Positions 21,616 to 34,500 of a DNA stretch of 64,000 nt are shown here, piece after piece. The notes beneath the pieces were generated by a model. The model worked only from the letters and a program-made list of their open reading frames with translations. It was not told where the DNA came from and searched no databases. The number at the start of each line of letters is the position of its first letter. The stretch's first letter is position 1. The position numbers and the translations under genes were made by a program. This stretch comes from Gigantopelta aegis (lineage: Eukaryota > Mollusca > Gastropoda > Neomphalida > Peltospiridae), in assembly GCF_016097555.1 (NCBI RefSeq), contig NC_054701.1:6011093-6075092 (forward strand), given 5' to 3'.

Positions 21616-24177
21616 GTACAGTTTCTGATGGCTATTGCCTGATTTATCATGTGTATATATAGTATATACTGATGGAAAGAAATAAGGGAACACATGGAAT
21701 TGTAGACCAAATTTAATTCACAACTAGCGTAATAATTCCTTTATTTCATACCAAGTTGTAATGTGGTATTGAATGTCTGTAGTGTTGAATGTGCTGCCTA
21801 TATGTTCCCAGTTAACTTCTGACAATATCAATTGATTTTTGATGCAGTCATTATTTCTTGTAACGTTGCTATCTCTGTGATCCTTTATTTCTTTCCATCA
21901 GTATATGTATCTAGGTAGACATGGATGTTAATATTGTACTTTTGTGACCATTATCAAAAGTCATCCTAAAGTTAATAAAAGTGGGTTTAATGTTGTAATC
22001 TGACCCATTATTTTAGCAATGGGTTTTATAGATATGTTATTTCTTAAGACTATTTTTAGTCAGTATAATTTGTTTAAGGTTATTTAAAAAACAAAACAAA
22101 ACCCCAACAACTCTTTCCTTAACATTTTAGAATTGTGTAGCTATCAGTCTCTGAAACGTGCATAGTGAATCATGATGTGACACTCAGCAAAATCTATCCT
22201 GAATTTATAAGTTGTTATCCATCTGCCTGTTTGTAATTTTACTACCTTAATTAAAAATATAATTTTTGTTGGGTTATTTGATTTAGACATACATTTTTTT
22301 TTAAAGTTATTTGATTTTGACATAAAATAACGTGGTATTAGTAAAAAGAATGTATTCAAACCAATGATAAGCATCTGTTGATTGTTGTTATAGTTTTCTT
22401 TAAATCCTTTATAATGAATAAATAAAAGAATTAATTATTCATGTTATCTTCTTACAGATAATTTTCATCTTGAAGAAAAACAGGCAAGTTTAATTAATGT
22501 GATATTATTTTAAAAATATAGATTGACTAAATAGTTTTCTGCATTTTATTATTTTAAACACTGCCCTATACCCCTAGTCATTGCACTCTGTAAGTTGCTT
22601 GAACTTAGAATACTTGCTTAGTTACATGTAAATGACAGAATGATTTTATTGATATTTTATATTCTAACTTATATTTTGTCATTTGGCAATAGTACAATAC
22701 TGTACTTTTTAGGAACGTTTGTAGGAAATTGTGCCGGAAGGGTCTGGACTGGTGAGTGAAGGTTTTAGGGAGGTCAGGTCATGCTCCCTCTATAAATACA
22801 TTTTAGAAAAAGAAAATTTGCTTGGAGCAGTGTAGGTTTCACCCCCACCCCCAGCCCCCTTCAAAGTGATTATTTTGCAAAGTACATAATACTTTCGGGG
22901 AGTGTGGAAAGGAACATGGGTGATCACTCACTTTTCCTGGTAAAGAATGTTACTTAGTATTAAAGGAGCTCAATCACAGATTTAGTGGGCCTTGTTTTTC
23001 TAAATATGCATTATAAATGAAACTTACATTCATTTGGAATACCAAACCTAGTTATTGTATGATCCAAAATATTTTAATTGAACTACGATCGAGGGAATTC
23101 CACGACACGCTTCATTTTTAAAATTTGGAAGTCTTCTTGTAAAAAGTCATAAAAATACGGAAAAACATACTCGTAGTGATGAGGCTATATATACGACAAC
23201 CGTATAATGTATTTGTGGATTTTATATAAACGATCGCCATGTATAGAGACTTGGCAAATGAGGGCCGGCTATATACATGGCAAATAATAAAAAATATATT
23301 ATTTCATGACGAAAATAACCGTGAATACGATGAAATAAAATAATAAACAGTCAGAACCTGAACTCACCATTTATTATTATTATTATTATTATTAGGCGTG
23401 TGTGCAAGTTATTTTGACTGGTTCGCAAAGTGGTATTTTGGTTTTAATGTATATCGTAAAAAAACCCAGTGTACTGTTGCATGTTTTGTCGTCCAAATGT
23501 TGGCTAATTATTACTTAACCCAGTTGAATCCAGTTCTACGTGCAGGGACAAGTTCAGCCTGCCGTTTGTGCGTTAATCTTGCATTTTTATAGCCAAAACT
23601 CCTCCAGATAAAACACTGCCCCTCCACCCAAAAAGGTAGTAGTAGGCTAATAATAATAATAGTAGTGGTAGTGGTAGTAGTAGTGGTAGTGGCAGCGGCA
23701 GCAGCAGCAGTAGTAATAATAATAATAATAATTGTGTATTATTATATTATTATTACATGTATTATAATGTTGGTAAAATCACGTTGCTGTGGGGTGAGGT
23801 GGGGTGGGTGGGGTAGCGGTTGTTACAGAAATGTTACATAAATTTAGAGGGGGACCCGGGAGTGGTCTCATCTTTACTAGTAGCCTATTAAAAATGTATT
23901 TTGAGTTTTATTGGCCCTTGCAATTTTGAGCATTTGAAATGTGACTAAATACAGCAAAATAACCTTTTAGTCATATTTATTTACGGTAAAATTAACTTTT
24001 AATTTTTTTTTACGTAAACAGCCTCAAAACTGCAATCAGTGAAAAATTATTAAGTTCAAGCCCTGTTGTTAGTTTGTGTACTGTCCGTAGTTAGTTTCTC
24101 TTTCAGTTAATCTACCTCAGCCGCTGATAATTTGTAATTTTTATTTATTCATCATCATCATCATCATCATCATCTAT

Positions 24178-24220
<43 letters not shown>

Positions 24221-27200
24221 TTATAATGAATTTTTTGGACACAAAAGGGTCCGCTAAATTCATATACTCCCCCACCCCGTCCCCTGTTAAAAAAATGCAC
24301 TGTTCGTACAGTACTTAGTATGTATTCCTCCTGTTCCAGATGGTTCGGTAATATGGATCAATCAAATACATGTACTTGTTTACCGCCTATATACATTTTT
24401 GCTGTGAATGTAGCCAATTCTCGTTAGTGGAGGCTATAGACATTGCCTTTGTATATATATAGTCACATCGTATATAAACACCGTCTAGTTCAGAGTATTC
24501 TTTAAAAATGTAACAGTTCCTATCCAGAGTCAGCTGTTATGACATATTTTGTATACTAATGAATTTGACAAAGTGGAAAATGACGGTGTTTCTGATCCAG
24601 ATGTTTAGAGTTTTTCGCTTACGACTAATGATAAATTTACCTATAGATGCAAAGGCCTAACTAGTCGGGATCGTCGACGTTTAACATGCTTCTGTTACTA
24701 AAATAAATGAATGTATTTAAGCTTAATTTTATTCAGTACATGTTTTTATTAATTTTTAATAACTTATTTTCATTGGGTTTTTTTCTTCTATTTACCCTAC
24801 GTCGCAGAGGACGGTCAAGCGTTCTCGTTACACGAGCTTGGTAAATCGTTTTGGCACTGCGGTTATTCGGGGAATGCCCATCACGTGACTCAAAATAATA
24901 CGTCACACCTCTGCTCTCCAAATAGACCTTATTTTTCTCAGAATTATGGACCGTACCCATAATTCAATTATTTTTTTATAAAATATCAATAATAAGTGTG
25001 ATATGGTGGTTATGTAGATGGTTCAATAAAGTACTTTTAGGTACAAATCAAATGTATATATTGTCATATAATACTTTGTTGGGTCAATAATTAAGTCAAC
25101 CATCCGTGACAGAGCGCGTTTAAAACATGTTGACAGTCTGGTATATTCCATATTACAAATTGTTGATAGCAAAAACACGCAAGTTTATTAATGTATATAA
25201 ATTGTCATGAAGCAGCTACTGAATGTAAAGATTGTATAGTTTATATAAATATTCATACACATTTATTTTGCAGACTGGACAAGTTATGTCATCATGTAAT
25301 CTGTATACAGTAATTTATATAAATGTACCTTTAATTTTTTATTTTGCAAGCTGGTTAAGCTGCACCACAGCCTGATGCCCCTGTACAGTTATATATAGAT
25401 GTAGTTAACTGTAAAGTTTGTGTTTTGCAGACGGGACAAGCTGCATCATCACCTGATGCCGCTGTACAGTTATATATAGATGTAATTACTGTAAAGTTTG
25501 TATTTTGCAGATGGGACAAGCTGTGTCATCGCCTGATGCCACTGTACAGTTATATATAGATGTAGTTAACTGTAAAGTTTGTGTTTTGCAGACTGGACAA
25601 GCTGCGTCATCACCTGATGCCGCTGTACAGTTATATATAGATGTAGTTAACTGTAAAGTTAGTGTTTTGCAGACGGGACAAGCTGCGTCATCACCTGATG
25701 CCCCTGTACAGTTATATATAGATGTAGTTAACTGTAAAGTTAGTATTTTGCAGACTGGACAAGCTGCGTCATCACCTGATGCCGCTGTACAGTTATATAT
25801 AGATGTAGTTAACTGTAAAGTTAGTGTTTTGCAGACTGGACAAGCTGCGTCTTCACCTGATGCCGCTGTACAGTTATATATATAGATGTAGTTAACAGGT
25901 AAAGTTTGTGTTTTGCAGACTGGACAAGCTGCGTCATCACCTGATGCCACTGTACAGTTATATATAGATGTAGTTAACTGTAAAGTTTGTGTTTTGCAGA
26001 CTGGACAAGCTGCGTCATCACCTGATGCCGCTGTACAGTTTTGACCCACATGAGGTGGAAGGTGACTGGGAGTCTGAGCTGCTGGAGGAGGAGAGAGAAC
26101 AGCAGATGAGACTACGGATGGAGGTGAGTCGGCTCTCAACACTCACACAGACTCATCTCGAACACTCACACAAACTCACCTCGAACACTCACCCAAGACT
26201 CGCCTCAAATACTCACACAGACTCACCTCGAACACTCACACAAACTCACCATGAACACTCACACAGACTCACCTCGAACACTCACACAAACTCACCGTGA
26301 ACACTCACACAGACTCACCTCGAACACACACATACTCACCTCGAACACTCGCACACTCACCTCGAACAGACTCACCTCAAACACTTGCACAGACTCACCT
26401 CAAGTACTCACACACTCACTTTGAACACAGACTCACCTTGAACACACACACCTCGAGCACTCACACAGATTCACCTCGAACACTCCTACAGACTCACCTT
26501 GAACACTCACACAGACTTACCTCGAATATTCACAAAGACTCACCTCGAACACTCACACAGACTCACCTCGAACATAACAGACTCACCTCGAACACACACA
26601 GACTCACCTCGAACACTCGTAACAGACTCACCTCGAACACTCGCACAGACTCACCTCGAACACTCGCACAGACTCACCTCGAACACTCATACAGACTCAC
26701 CTTGAACACTCACACAGACTCTCCTCGAATATTCACACAGACTCACCTCGAACACTCATACAGACTCACCTCAAACACACACTCACCTCGAACACACACT
26801 CACCTTGAGCACTCACACAGACTCACCTCGAACATTCGCACAGACTCACCTCAAATACACAGACTCACTTTGAACACTCACACATACTCACCTCGAACAC
26901 ACAGATTCACCTCAAACACTCGCACAGACTCATCTTAAATACTCGCACAGACTCACCTCAAATACTCACACAGACTCACTTTGAACACTCACACGGACTC
27001 ACCTCAGTGGTGTAGGGTCTTACGGCTGGTAGGTTCACACCCCAGTACTTCCTCCCAGAAGAACTGTTAATGACTGGATAGGTTTAAGGCCACTATACTG
27101 ACTTCTCTTTCACTAACCATTAATCCTAGACATATTCTAGATAGCTGAGGTGTTAGTCCAGGACTGCATGCTTGAACCCTAATTAGATACAAGCAGGAAA

Positions 27201-27923
27201 ATGGGTTAAAATGAATGAAGTAATCAACTTGTATCTACGTGTATGGCAATCATCTAATGGTATATTAAAAGTTGTCTCTTGGCAACTGTGATATAGGCCA
27301 GTGTGTTCAGCATTAGATGATTTGGTGCAATAGTTAAGTGGCCTCTGAAAACAGGTGGCTGTTTAATAGAGAGGATTGACTGAACAGGTTTGACAGTAAT
27401 ATCAATAAAGTCGGTATAATATTTTGGTTTTTCACCAGAAAGAACTTGGGGAACATTGTTGAAGTTAGTATATACACATATCATTTCATTAATTTAACTT
27501 GATCTCTGTAGATGCTTATTTCGAATTAAGATTCAAGCACAGTGTCTTGGCTATCTGGACTGCGTGTCGACAGTACAGTGGGTTAATGGTGAGTTGCTGA
27601 TGGTTAGTGAAGGAAAGGTCTCTGTAGTTACATTACTCCTCCCCACTAAGTATAAAAATTTACTCTTTTAAAGCCGGTATCAATATTCAAACCAAGTACC
27701 TACCAGCTTTAGCTTTAAGTTTGATGGTTTGAGGCCAATAGGTGGAATGAATATGTGGTTTTTTATATATGCATTGGTGTATGTGTAATTGCGTTGAAAT
27801 GCATGCTGTGTGATTTTCCCAGATTCTGTGTTCTGCTCCTGATAGTTATCCTTGTCTTTACAGAGCCCAAGTCCATCAGATTCTCCCACCTTGAAGTTGT
27901 CTTCGATGCATTCTGAGTTGTGA
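21463..27923 (+). CDS. C3orf18/SMIM29-like single-pass membrane protein, 4 coding exons
   Basis: Exons 21463-21615, 22458-22483, 26000-26123 and 27864-27923 join in phase to give 363 nt and 120 aa. Residues 1-30 are Asn/Ser-rich with two N-glycosylation sequons (NTS at 6, NTT at 13). A membrane segment spans about 31-56 (VLIYVLVPIGSIIFIVLIII onward), then a basic stop-transfer KKNR and RLDKLRHHLMPLYSFDP. After that comes an acidic WESELLEEEREQ stretch and a Ser-rich tail. The block after the membrane is the signature of vertebrate C3orf18 and the related SMIM29, whose functions are not established. Its place next to HEMK1 favours C3orf18. The second intron has a GC donor. Upstream non-coding exons may exist; the ATG at 21463 is the first that keeps the frame and sits 11 nt after a possible acceptor at 21453-21454. 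Confidence 0.85.
21665..21905. mobile_element. Tc1/mariner-type MITE, copy 1
   Basis: Ends TATACTGATGGAAAGAAAT and its complement ending 21905, TA target, 241 bp. In intron 1 of the C3orf18-like gene, about 50 bp after the donor. Confidence 0.85.
22458..22483 (+). CDS. C3orf18-like exon 2, a 26-nt microexon with a GC donor
   Basis: Acceptor ttcttacag ends at 22457. The exon encodes IIFILKKN plus two bases and is followed by AG/gcaagt, the usual context of a GC-AG intron. It supplies the end of the membrane helix and the stop-transfer lysines; skipping it would shift the frame, because 26 is not a multiple of three. Confidence 0.8.
22964..25119. mobile_element. TTAA-flanked DNA transposon, copy 2 (larger)
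   Basis: TTAA at 22960-22963 and 25120-25123 with diverged inverted ends. Outer parts match copy 1 (7175-8181), but about 1.15 kb of extra DNA, including ATT, GTA and ATTT microsatellites, lies between about 23270 and 24450. Either copy 1 is internally deleted or copy 2 gained an insertion. In C3orf18-like intron 2. Confidence 0.7.
24172..24223. repeat. (ATTT)n microsatellite
   Basis: About 12 units of tttatt-type tetranucleotide next to a short (atc)n run. Confidence 0.9.
25260..25999 (+). repeat. 81-bp array of decoy 3' splice sites before C3orf18-like exon 3
   Basis: Each unit contains a gttttgcag acceptor, the first roughly 45 nt of exon 3 (actggacaagctgcgtcatc onward) and atatatagatgtagttaact. 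Acceptor-like junctions precede 25274, 25349 (both degenerate), 25431, 25511, 25592, 25673, 25754, 25835 and 25919; the real exon starts at 26000. Spacing is 80-84 bp. Because 81 is a multiple of three, both strands stay open (126 aa and 218 aa), but these frames are not genes. Splicing to any decoy would add a truncated tail ending LYSYI. Confidence 0.95.
26000..26123 (+). CDS. C3orf18-like exon 3 (juxtamembrane signature)
   Basis: Acceptor tttgcag ends at 25999, donor GAG/gtgagt at 26124. It encodes LDKLRHHLMPLYSFDP and WESELLEEEREQQMRL. Its first roughly 45 nt and its acceptor are the template of the upstream 81-bp array, and the 23-bp array begins a few bases past its donor. Confidence 0.88.
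26128..27003. repeat. 23-bp-type array complementary to the exon 3 donor
   Basis: Variable units of about 23 nt around gactcacctcgaacac. The 10-mer gactcacctc, present in perfect form about 18 times by hand count, is the exact reverse complement of gaggtgagtc at the exon 3 5' splice site (26121-26130). The HTDSPRTL-rich frames are artefacts. Confidence 0.93.
27001..27222 (+). mobile_element. tRNA-derived SINE
   Basis: Head ctcagtggtgtagggtctta, degenerate B box, then agctgaggtgtta and a tail gaaaatgggttaaaatgaat. It starts where the 23-bp array ends. In C3orf18-like intron 3. Confidence 0.65.
27513..27738 (-). mobile_element. tRNA-derived SINE
   Basis: Minus-strand copy of the same family, tail side at left (gaattaagattcaagcac), tRNA head at right (aagtacctaccagc). 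It ends about 125 bp before exon 4. Confidence 0.65.
27864..27923 (+). CDS. C3orf18-like exon 4 (Ser-rich C-terminus and stop)
   Basis: Acceptor ctttacag ends at 27863. In the phase left by exon 3 it reads SPSPSDSPTLKLSSMHSEL and then TGA. A single short exon in the right phase with a good acceptor is convincing but not conserved enough to be certain. No AATAAA is seen before the 32-bp array that starts about 110 bp later. Confidence 0.72.
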   Translation, partial: SPSPSDSPTLKLSSMHSEL

Positions 27924-28030
27924 TGAAGCATGTAGTAACCTCCATATGACACGTCCTTGCCATTTTCTCACAGAGACCCAGTATTTTGACTCAGAATGTA
28001 TTTAATATACTGTTTCAAATGAAAACAGAC

Positions 28031-28450
28031 GATGTCTGATCTTGTGAAGTTGCATTTAAAATATATATCTGATCTTGTGAAGTTTACATTTGAAATATAT
28101 CTGATTTTGTGAAGTTTGCATTTGAGATATATCTGATCCTGTTAACTTTGCATTTGAGATATATCTGATCCTGTGAAGTTTGCATTTGAGATATATCTGA
28201 TCCTGTGAAGTTTGCATTTGAGATATATCTGATCCTGTAAAGTTTGCATTTGAGATATATCTGATCATGTGAAGTTTGCATTCAAGATATATCTGATCTT
28301 ATGAAGTTTGTAATTGAGATGTATCTGATCTTATGAAGTTTGTAATTGAGATATATCTGATCTTATGAATTTTGTAATTGAGATATATCTGATCTTATGA
28401 AGTTTGTAATTGAGATATATCTGATCTTATGAAGTTTGTAATTGAGATAT
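28031..28450. repeat. 32-bp tandem array, about 13 copies
   Basis: Unit ctgatcctgtgaagtttgca followed by tttgagatatat. Left and right halves use distinct variants (gcatttgag versus taattgag). Begins about 110 bp after the C3orf18-like stop, so it may be in the 3' UTR. Confidence 0.95.
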
Positions 28451-28557
28451 AGATCAAATTTGACAAAAAAACCAGACATTGTTCTATTTATTGTTTAATT
28501 TTCATCCATTACCTTTATTCTCAAAAAACATACTACAAGTCCATTGAGCAGTGAGTG

Positions 28558-31500
28558 TAAACAGTGACATCATTTTAACAAGTGACATACAGTGCTATTT
28601 CTTTACCTTGAGATATCCATGTAACCAACCAATGATGTCATTTTGTCAAGTGATATCACTACAGTGCTATTTCTTTACCTTGCGATATCCATGTAACCAA
28701 CCAATGATGTCATTTTGTCAATTGATATCACTACAGTGCTATTTCTTTACCTTGAGATATCCATGTAACCAACCAATGACATCATTTTGTCAAGTGATAT
28801 CACTACAGTGCTATTTCTTTACCTTGAGATATCCATGTAACCAACCAATGACATCATTTTAACAAGTGACATACAGTGCCCATTCTTTACCTTGAGATAT
28901 CCATGTAACCAACCAGTGACATCATTTTAACAAGTGACATACAGTGCCATTTCTTTACCTTGAGATATCCATGTAACCAACCAATGACATCATTTTGTCA
29001 AGTGATATCACTACAGTGCTATTTCTTTACCTTGAGATATCCATGTAACCAACCAATGACATCATTTTGTCAAGTGATATCACTACAGTGCTATTTCTTT
29101 ACCTTGAGATATCCATGTAACCAACCAATGACATCATTTTGTCAAGTGATATCACTACAGTGCCATTTCTTTACCTTGAGATATCCATGTAACCAACCAA
29201 TGATGTCATTTTGTCAAGTGATATCACTACAGTGCTATTTCTTTAAATTGAGATATCCATGTAACCAACCAATGATGTCATTTTGTCAAGTGATATCACT
29301 ACAGTGCCATTTCTTTACCTTGCGATATCCATGTAACCAACCAATGATGTCATTTTGTCAAGTGATATCACTACAGTGCTATTTCTTTACCTTGAGATAT
29401 CCATGTAACCAACCAATGATGTCATTTTGTCAAGTGATATCACTACAGTGCCATTTCTTTACCTTGAGATATCCATGTAACCAACCAATGATGTCATTTT
29501 GTCAAGTGATATCACTACAGTGCTATTTCTTTACCTTGAGATATCCATGTAACCAACCAATGACATCATTTTGTCAAGTGATATCACTACAGTGCCATTT
29601 CTTTACTTTGCAATATCCATGTAACCAACCAATGATGTCATTTTGTCAAGTGATATCACTACAGTGCCATTTCTTTACCTTGAGATATCCATGTAACCAA
29701 CCAATGACATCATTTTGTCAAGTGATATCACTACAGTGCCATTTCTTTACCTTGAGATATCCATGTAACCAACCAATGATGTCATTTTGTCAAGTGATAT
29801 CACTACAGTGCCATTTCTTTACCTTGAGATATCCATGTAACCAACCAATGATGTCATTTTGTCAAGTGATATCACTACAGTGCTATTTCTTTACCTTGAG
29901 ATATCCATGTAACCAACCAGTGACATCATTTTAACAAGTGACATACAGTGCCATTTCTTTACCTTGAGATATCCATGTAACCAACCAATGACATCATTTT
30001 GTCAAGTGATATCACTACAGTGCCATTTCTTTACCTTGAGATATCCATGTAACCAACCAATGATGTCATTTTGTCAAGTGATATCACTACAGTGCTATTT
30101 CTTTACCTTGAGATATCCATGTAACCAACCAATGACATCATTTTGTCAAGTGATATCACTACAGTGCCATTTCTTTACTTTGCGATATCCATGTAACCAA
30201 CCAATGATGTCATTTTGTCAAGTGATATCACTACAGTGCCATTTCTTTACCTTGAGATATCCATGTAACCAACCAGTGACATCATTTTAACAAGTGACAT
30301 ACAGTGCCATTTCTTTACCTTGCGATATCCATGTAACCAACCAATGACATCATTTTGTCAAGTGATATCACTACAGTGCCATTTCTTTACCTTGAGATAT
30401 CCATGTAACCAACCAATGATGTCATTTTGTCAAGTGATATCACTACAGTGCTATTTCTTTACCTTGAGATATCCATGTAACCAACCAATGACATCATTTT
30501 GTCAAGTGATATCACTACAGTGCCATTTCTTTACCTTGAGATATCCATGTAACCAACCAATGACATCATTTTGTCAAGTGATATCACTACAGTGCCATTT
30601 CTTTACCTTGAGATATCCATGTAACCAACCAATGATGTCATTTTGTCAAGTGATATCACTACAGTGCTATTTCTTTACCTTGAGATATCCATGTAACCAA
30701 CCAATGATGTCATTTTGTCAAGTGATATCACTACAGTGCCATTTCTTTACCTTGAGATATCCATGTAACCAACCAATGATGTCATTTTGTCAAGTGATAT
30801 CACTACAGTGCTATTTCTTTACCTTGAGATATCCATGTAACCAACCAATGACATCATTTTGTCAAGTGATATCACTACAGTGCCATTTCTTTACTTTGCG
30901 ATATCCATGTAACCAACCAATGATGTCATTTTGTCAAGTGATATCACTACAGTGCTATTTCTTTACCTTGAGATATCCATGTAACCAACCAGTGACATCA
31001 TTTTAACAAGTGACATACAGTGCCATTTCTTTACCTTGAGATATCCATGTAACCAACCAATGATGTCATTTTGTCAAGTGATATCACTACAGTGCTATTT
31101 CTTTACCTTGCGATATCCATGTAACCAACCAATGACATCATTTTGTCACGTGATATCACTACAGTGCCCATTCTTTACCTTGAGATATCCATGTAACCAA
31201 CCAGTGACATCATTTTAACAAGTGACATACAGTGCCATTTCTTTACCTTGAGATATCCATGTAACCAACCAATGACATCATTTTGTCAAGTGATATCACT
31301 ACAGTGCCATTTCTTTACCTTGAGATATCCATGTAACCAACCAATGACATCATTTTGTCAAGTGATATCACTACAGTGCCATTTCTTTACCTTGAGATAT
31401 CCATGTAACCAACCAATGATGTCATTTTGTCAAGTGATATCACTACAGTGCCATTTCTTTACCTTGAGATATCCATGTAACCAACCAATGATGTCATTTT

Positions 31501-34500
31501 GTCAAGTGATATCACTACAGTGCTATTTCTTTACCTTGAGATATCCATGTAACCAACCAATGATGTCATTTTGTCAAGTGATATCACTACAGTGCTATTT
31601 CTTTACCTTGAGATATCCATGTAACCAACCAATGACATCATTTTGTCAAGTGATATCACTACAGTGCCATTTCTTTACTTTGCGATATCCATGTAACCAA
31701 CCAATGATGTCATTTTGTCAAGTGATATCACTACAGTGCCATTTCTTTACCTTGAGATATCCATGTAACCAACCAGTGACATCATTTTAACAAGTGACAT
31801 ACAGTGCCATTTCTTTACCTTGCGATATCCATGTAACCAACCAATGATGTCATTTTGTCAAGTGATATCACTACAGTGCTATTTCTTTACCTTGAGATAT
31901 CCATGTAACCAACCAATGACATCATTTTGTCAAGTGATATCACTACAGTGCCATTTCTTTACCTTGAGATATCCATGTAACCAACCAATGATGTCATTTT
32001 GTCAAGTGATATCACTACAGTGCCATTTCTTTACCTTGAGATATCCATGTAACCAACCATGTAACCAACCAATGACATCATTTTGTCAAGTGATATCACT
32101 ACAGTGCCATTTCTTTACCTTGCGATATCCATGTAACCAACCAATGACATCATTTTGTCAAGTGATATCACTACAGTGCCATTTCTTTACCTTGAGATAT
32201 CCATGTAACCAACCAATGATGTCATTTTGTCAAGTGATATCACTACAGTGCTATTTCTTTACCTTGAGATATCCATGTAACCAACCAATGACATCATTTT
32301 GTCAAGTGATATCACTACAGTGCCATTTCTTTACCTTGAGATATCCATGTAACCAACCAATGACATCATTTTGTCAAGTGATATCACTACAGTGCCATTT
32401 CTTTACCTTGAGATATCCATGTAACCAACCAATGATGTCATTTTGTCAAGTGATATCACTACAGTGCTATTTCTTTACCTTGAGATATCCATGTAACCAA
32501 CCAATGATGTCATTTTGTCAAGTGATATCACTACAGTGCCATTTCTTTACCTTGAGATATCCATGTAACCAACCAATGACATCATTTTGTCAAGTGATAT
32601 CACTACAGTGCTATTTCTTTACCTTGAGATATCCATGTAACCAACCAGTGACATCATTTTAACAAGTGACATACAGTGCCATTTCTTTACCTTGAGATAT
32701 CCATGTAACCAACCAATGATGTCATTTTGTCAAGTGATATCACTACAGTGCTATTTCTTTACCTTGAGATATCCATGTAACCAACCAATGACATCATTTT
32801 GTCAAGTGATATCACTACAGTGCCATTTCTTTACCTTGAGATATCCATGTAACCAACCAGTGACATCATTTTAACAAGTGACATACAGTGCCATTTCTTT
32901 ACCTTGAGATATCCATGTAACCAACCAATGACATCATTTTGTCAAGTGATATCACTACAGTGCCATTTCTTTACCTTGAGATATCCATGTAACCAACCAA
33001 TGACATCATTTTGTCAAGTGATATCACTACAGTGCCATTTCTTTACCTTGAGATATCCATGTAACCAACCAATGACATCATTTTGTCAAGTGATATCACT
33101 ACAGTGCCATTTCTTTACCTTGAGATATCCATGTAACCAACCAATGATGTCATTTTGTCAAGTGATATCACTACAGTGCCATTTCTTTACCTTGAGATAT
33201 CCATGTAACCAACCAATGATGTCATTTTGTCAAGTGATATCACTACAGTGCTATTTCTTTACCTTGAGATATCCATGTAACCAACCAATGATGTCATTTT
33301 GTCAAGTGATATCACTACAGTGCCATTTCTTTACCTTGAGATATCCATGTAACCAACCAATGATGTCATTTTGTCAAGTGATATCACTACAGTGCTATTT
33401 CTTTACCTTGAGATATCCATGTAACCAACCAATGACATCATTTTGTCAAGTGATATCACTACAGTGCCATTTCTTTACTTTGCGATATCCATGTAACCAA
33501 CCAATGATGTCATTTTGTCAAGTGATATCACTACAGTGCCATTTCTTTACCTTGAGATATCCATGTAACCAACCAATGACATCATTTTGTCAAGTGATAT
33601 CACTACAGTGCCATTTCTTTACCTTGAGATATCCATGTAACCAACCAATGATGTCATTTTGTCAAGTGATATCACTACAGTGCCATTTCTTTACCTTGAG
33701 ATATCCATGTAACCAACCAATGACATCATTTTGTCAAGTGATATCACTACAGTGCCATTTCTTTACCTTGAGATATCCATGTAACCAACCAGTGACATCA
33801 TTTTAACAAGTGATATCACTACAGTGCCATTTCTTTACCTTGAGATATCCATGTAACCAACCAATGACATCATTTTGTCAAGTGATATCACTACAGTGCC
33901 ATTTCTTTACCTTGAGATATCCATGTAACCAACCAATGATGTCATTTTGTCAAGTGATATCACTACAGTGCCATTTCTTTACCTTGAGATATCCATGTAA
34001 CCAACCAATGACATCATTTTGTCAAGTGATATCACTACAGTGCCATTTCTTTACCTTGCGATATCCATGTAACCAACCAATGATGTCATTTTGTCAAGTG
34101 ATATCACTACAGTGCCATTTCTTTACCTTGAGATATCCATGTATGATGTCATTTTGTCAAGTGATATCACTACATGCCATTTCTTTCAAGAGATATACAG
34201 TGCCATTTCTTTACCTTGAGATATCCATGTAACCAACCAATGACATCATTTTGTCAAGTGATATCACTACAGTGCCATTTCTTTACCTTGAGATATCCAT
34301 GTAACCAACCAATGATGTCATTTTGTCAAGTGATATCACTACAGTGCTATTTCTTTACCTTGAGATATCCATGTAACCAACCAATGACATCATTTTGTCA
34401 AGTGATATCACTACAGTGCCATTTCTTTACCTTGAGATATCCATGTAACCAACCAATGATGTCATTTTGTCAAGTGATATCACTACAGTGCCATTTCTTT

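Noticed and set aside
25486-26142. 218-aa Cys-containing repeat frame on the minus strand
   Set aside because: It is the antisense of the 81-bp decoy array and exon 3.
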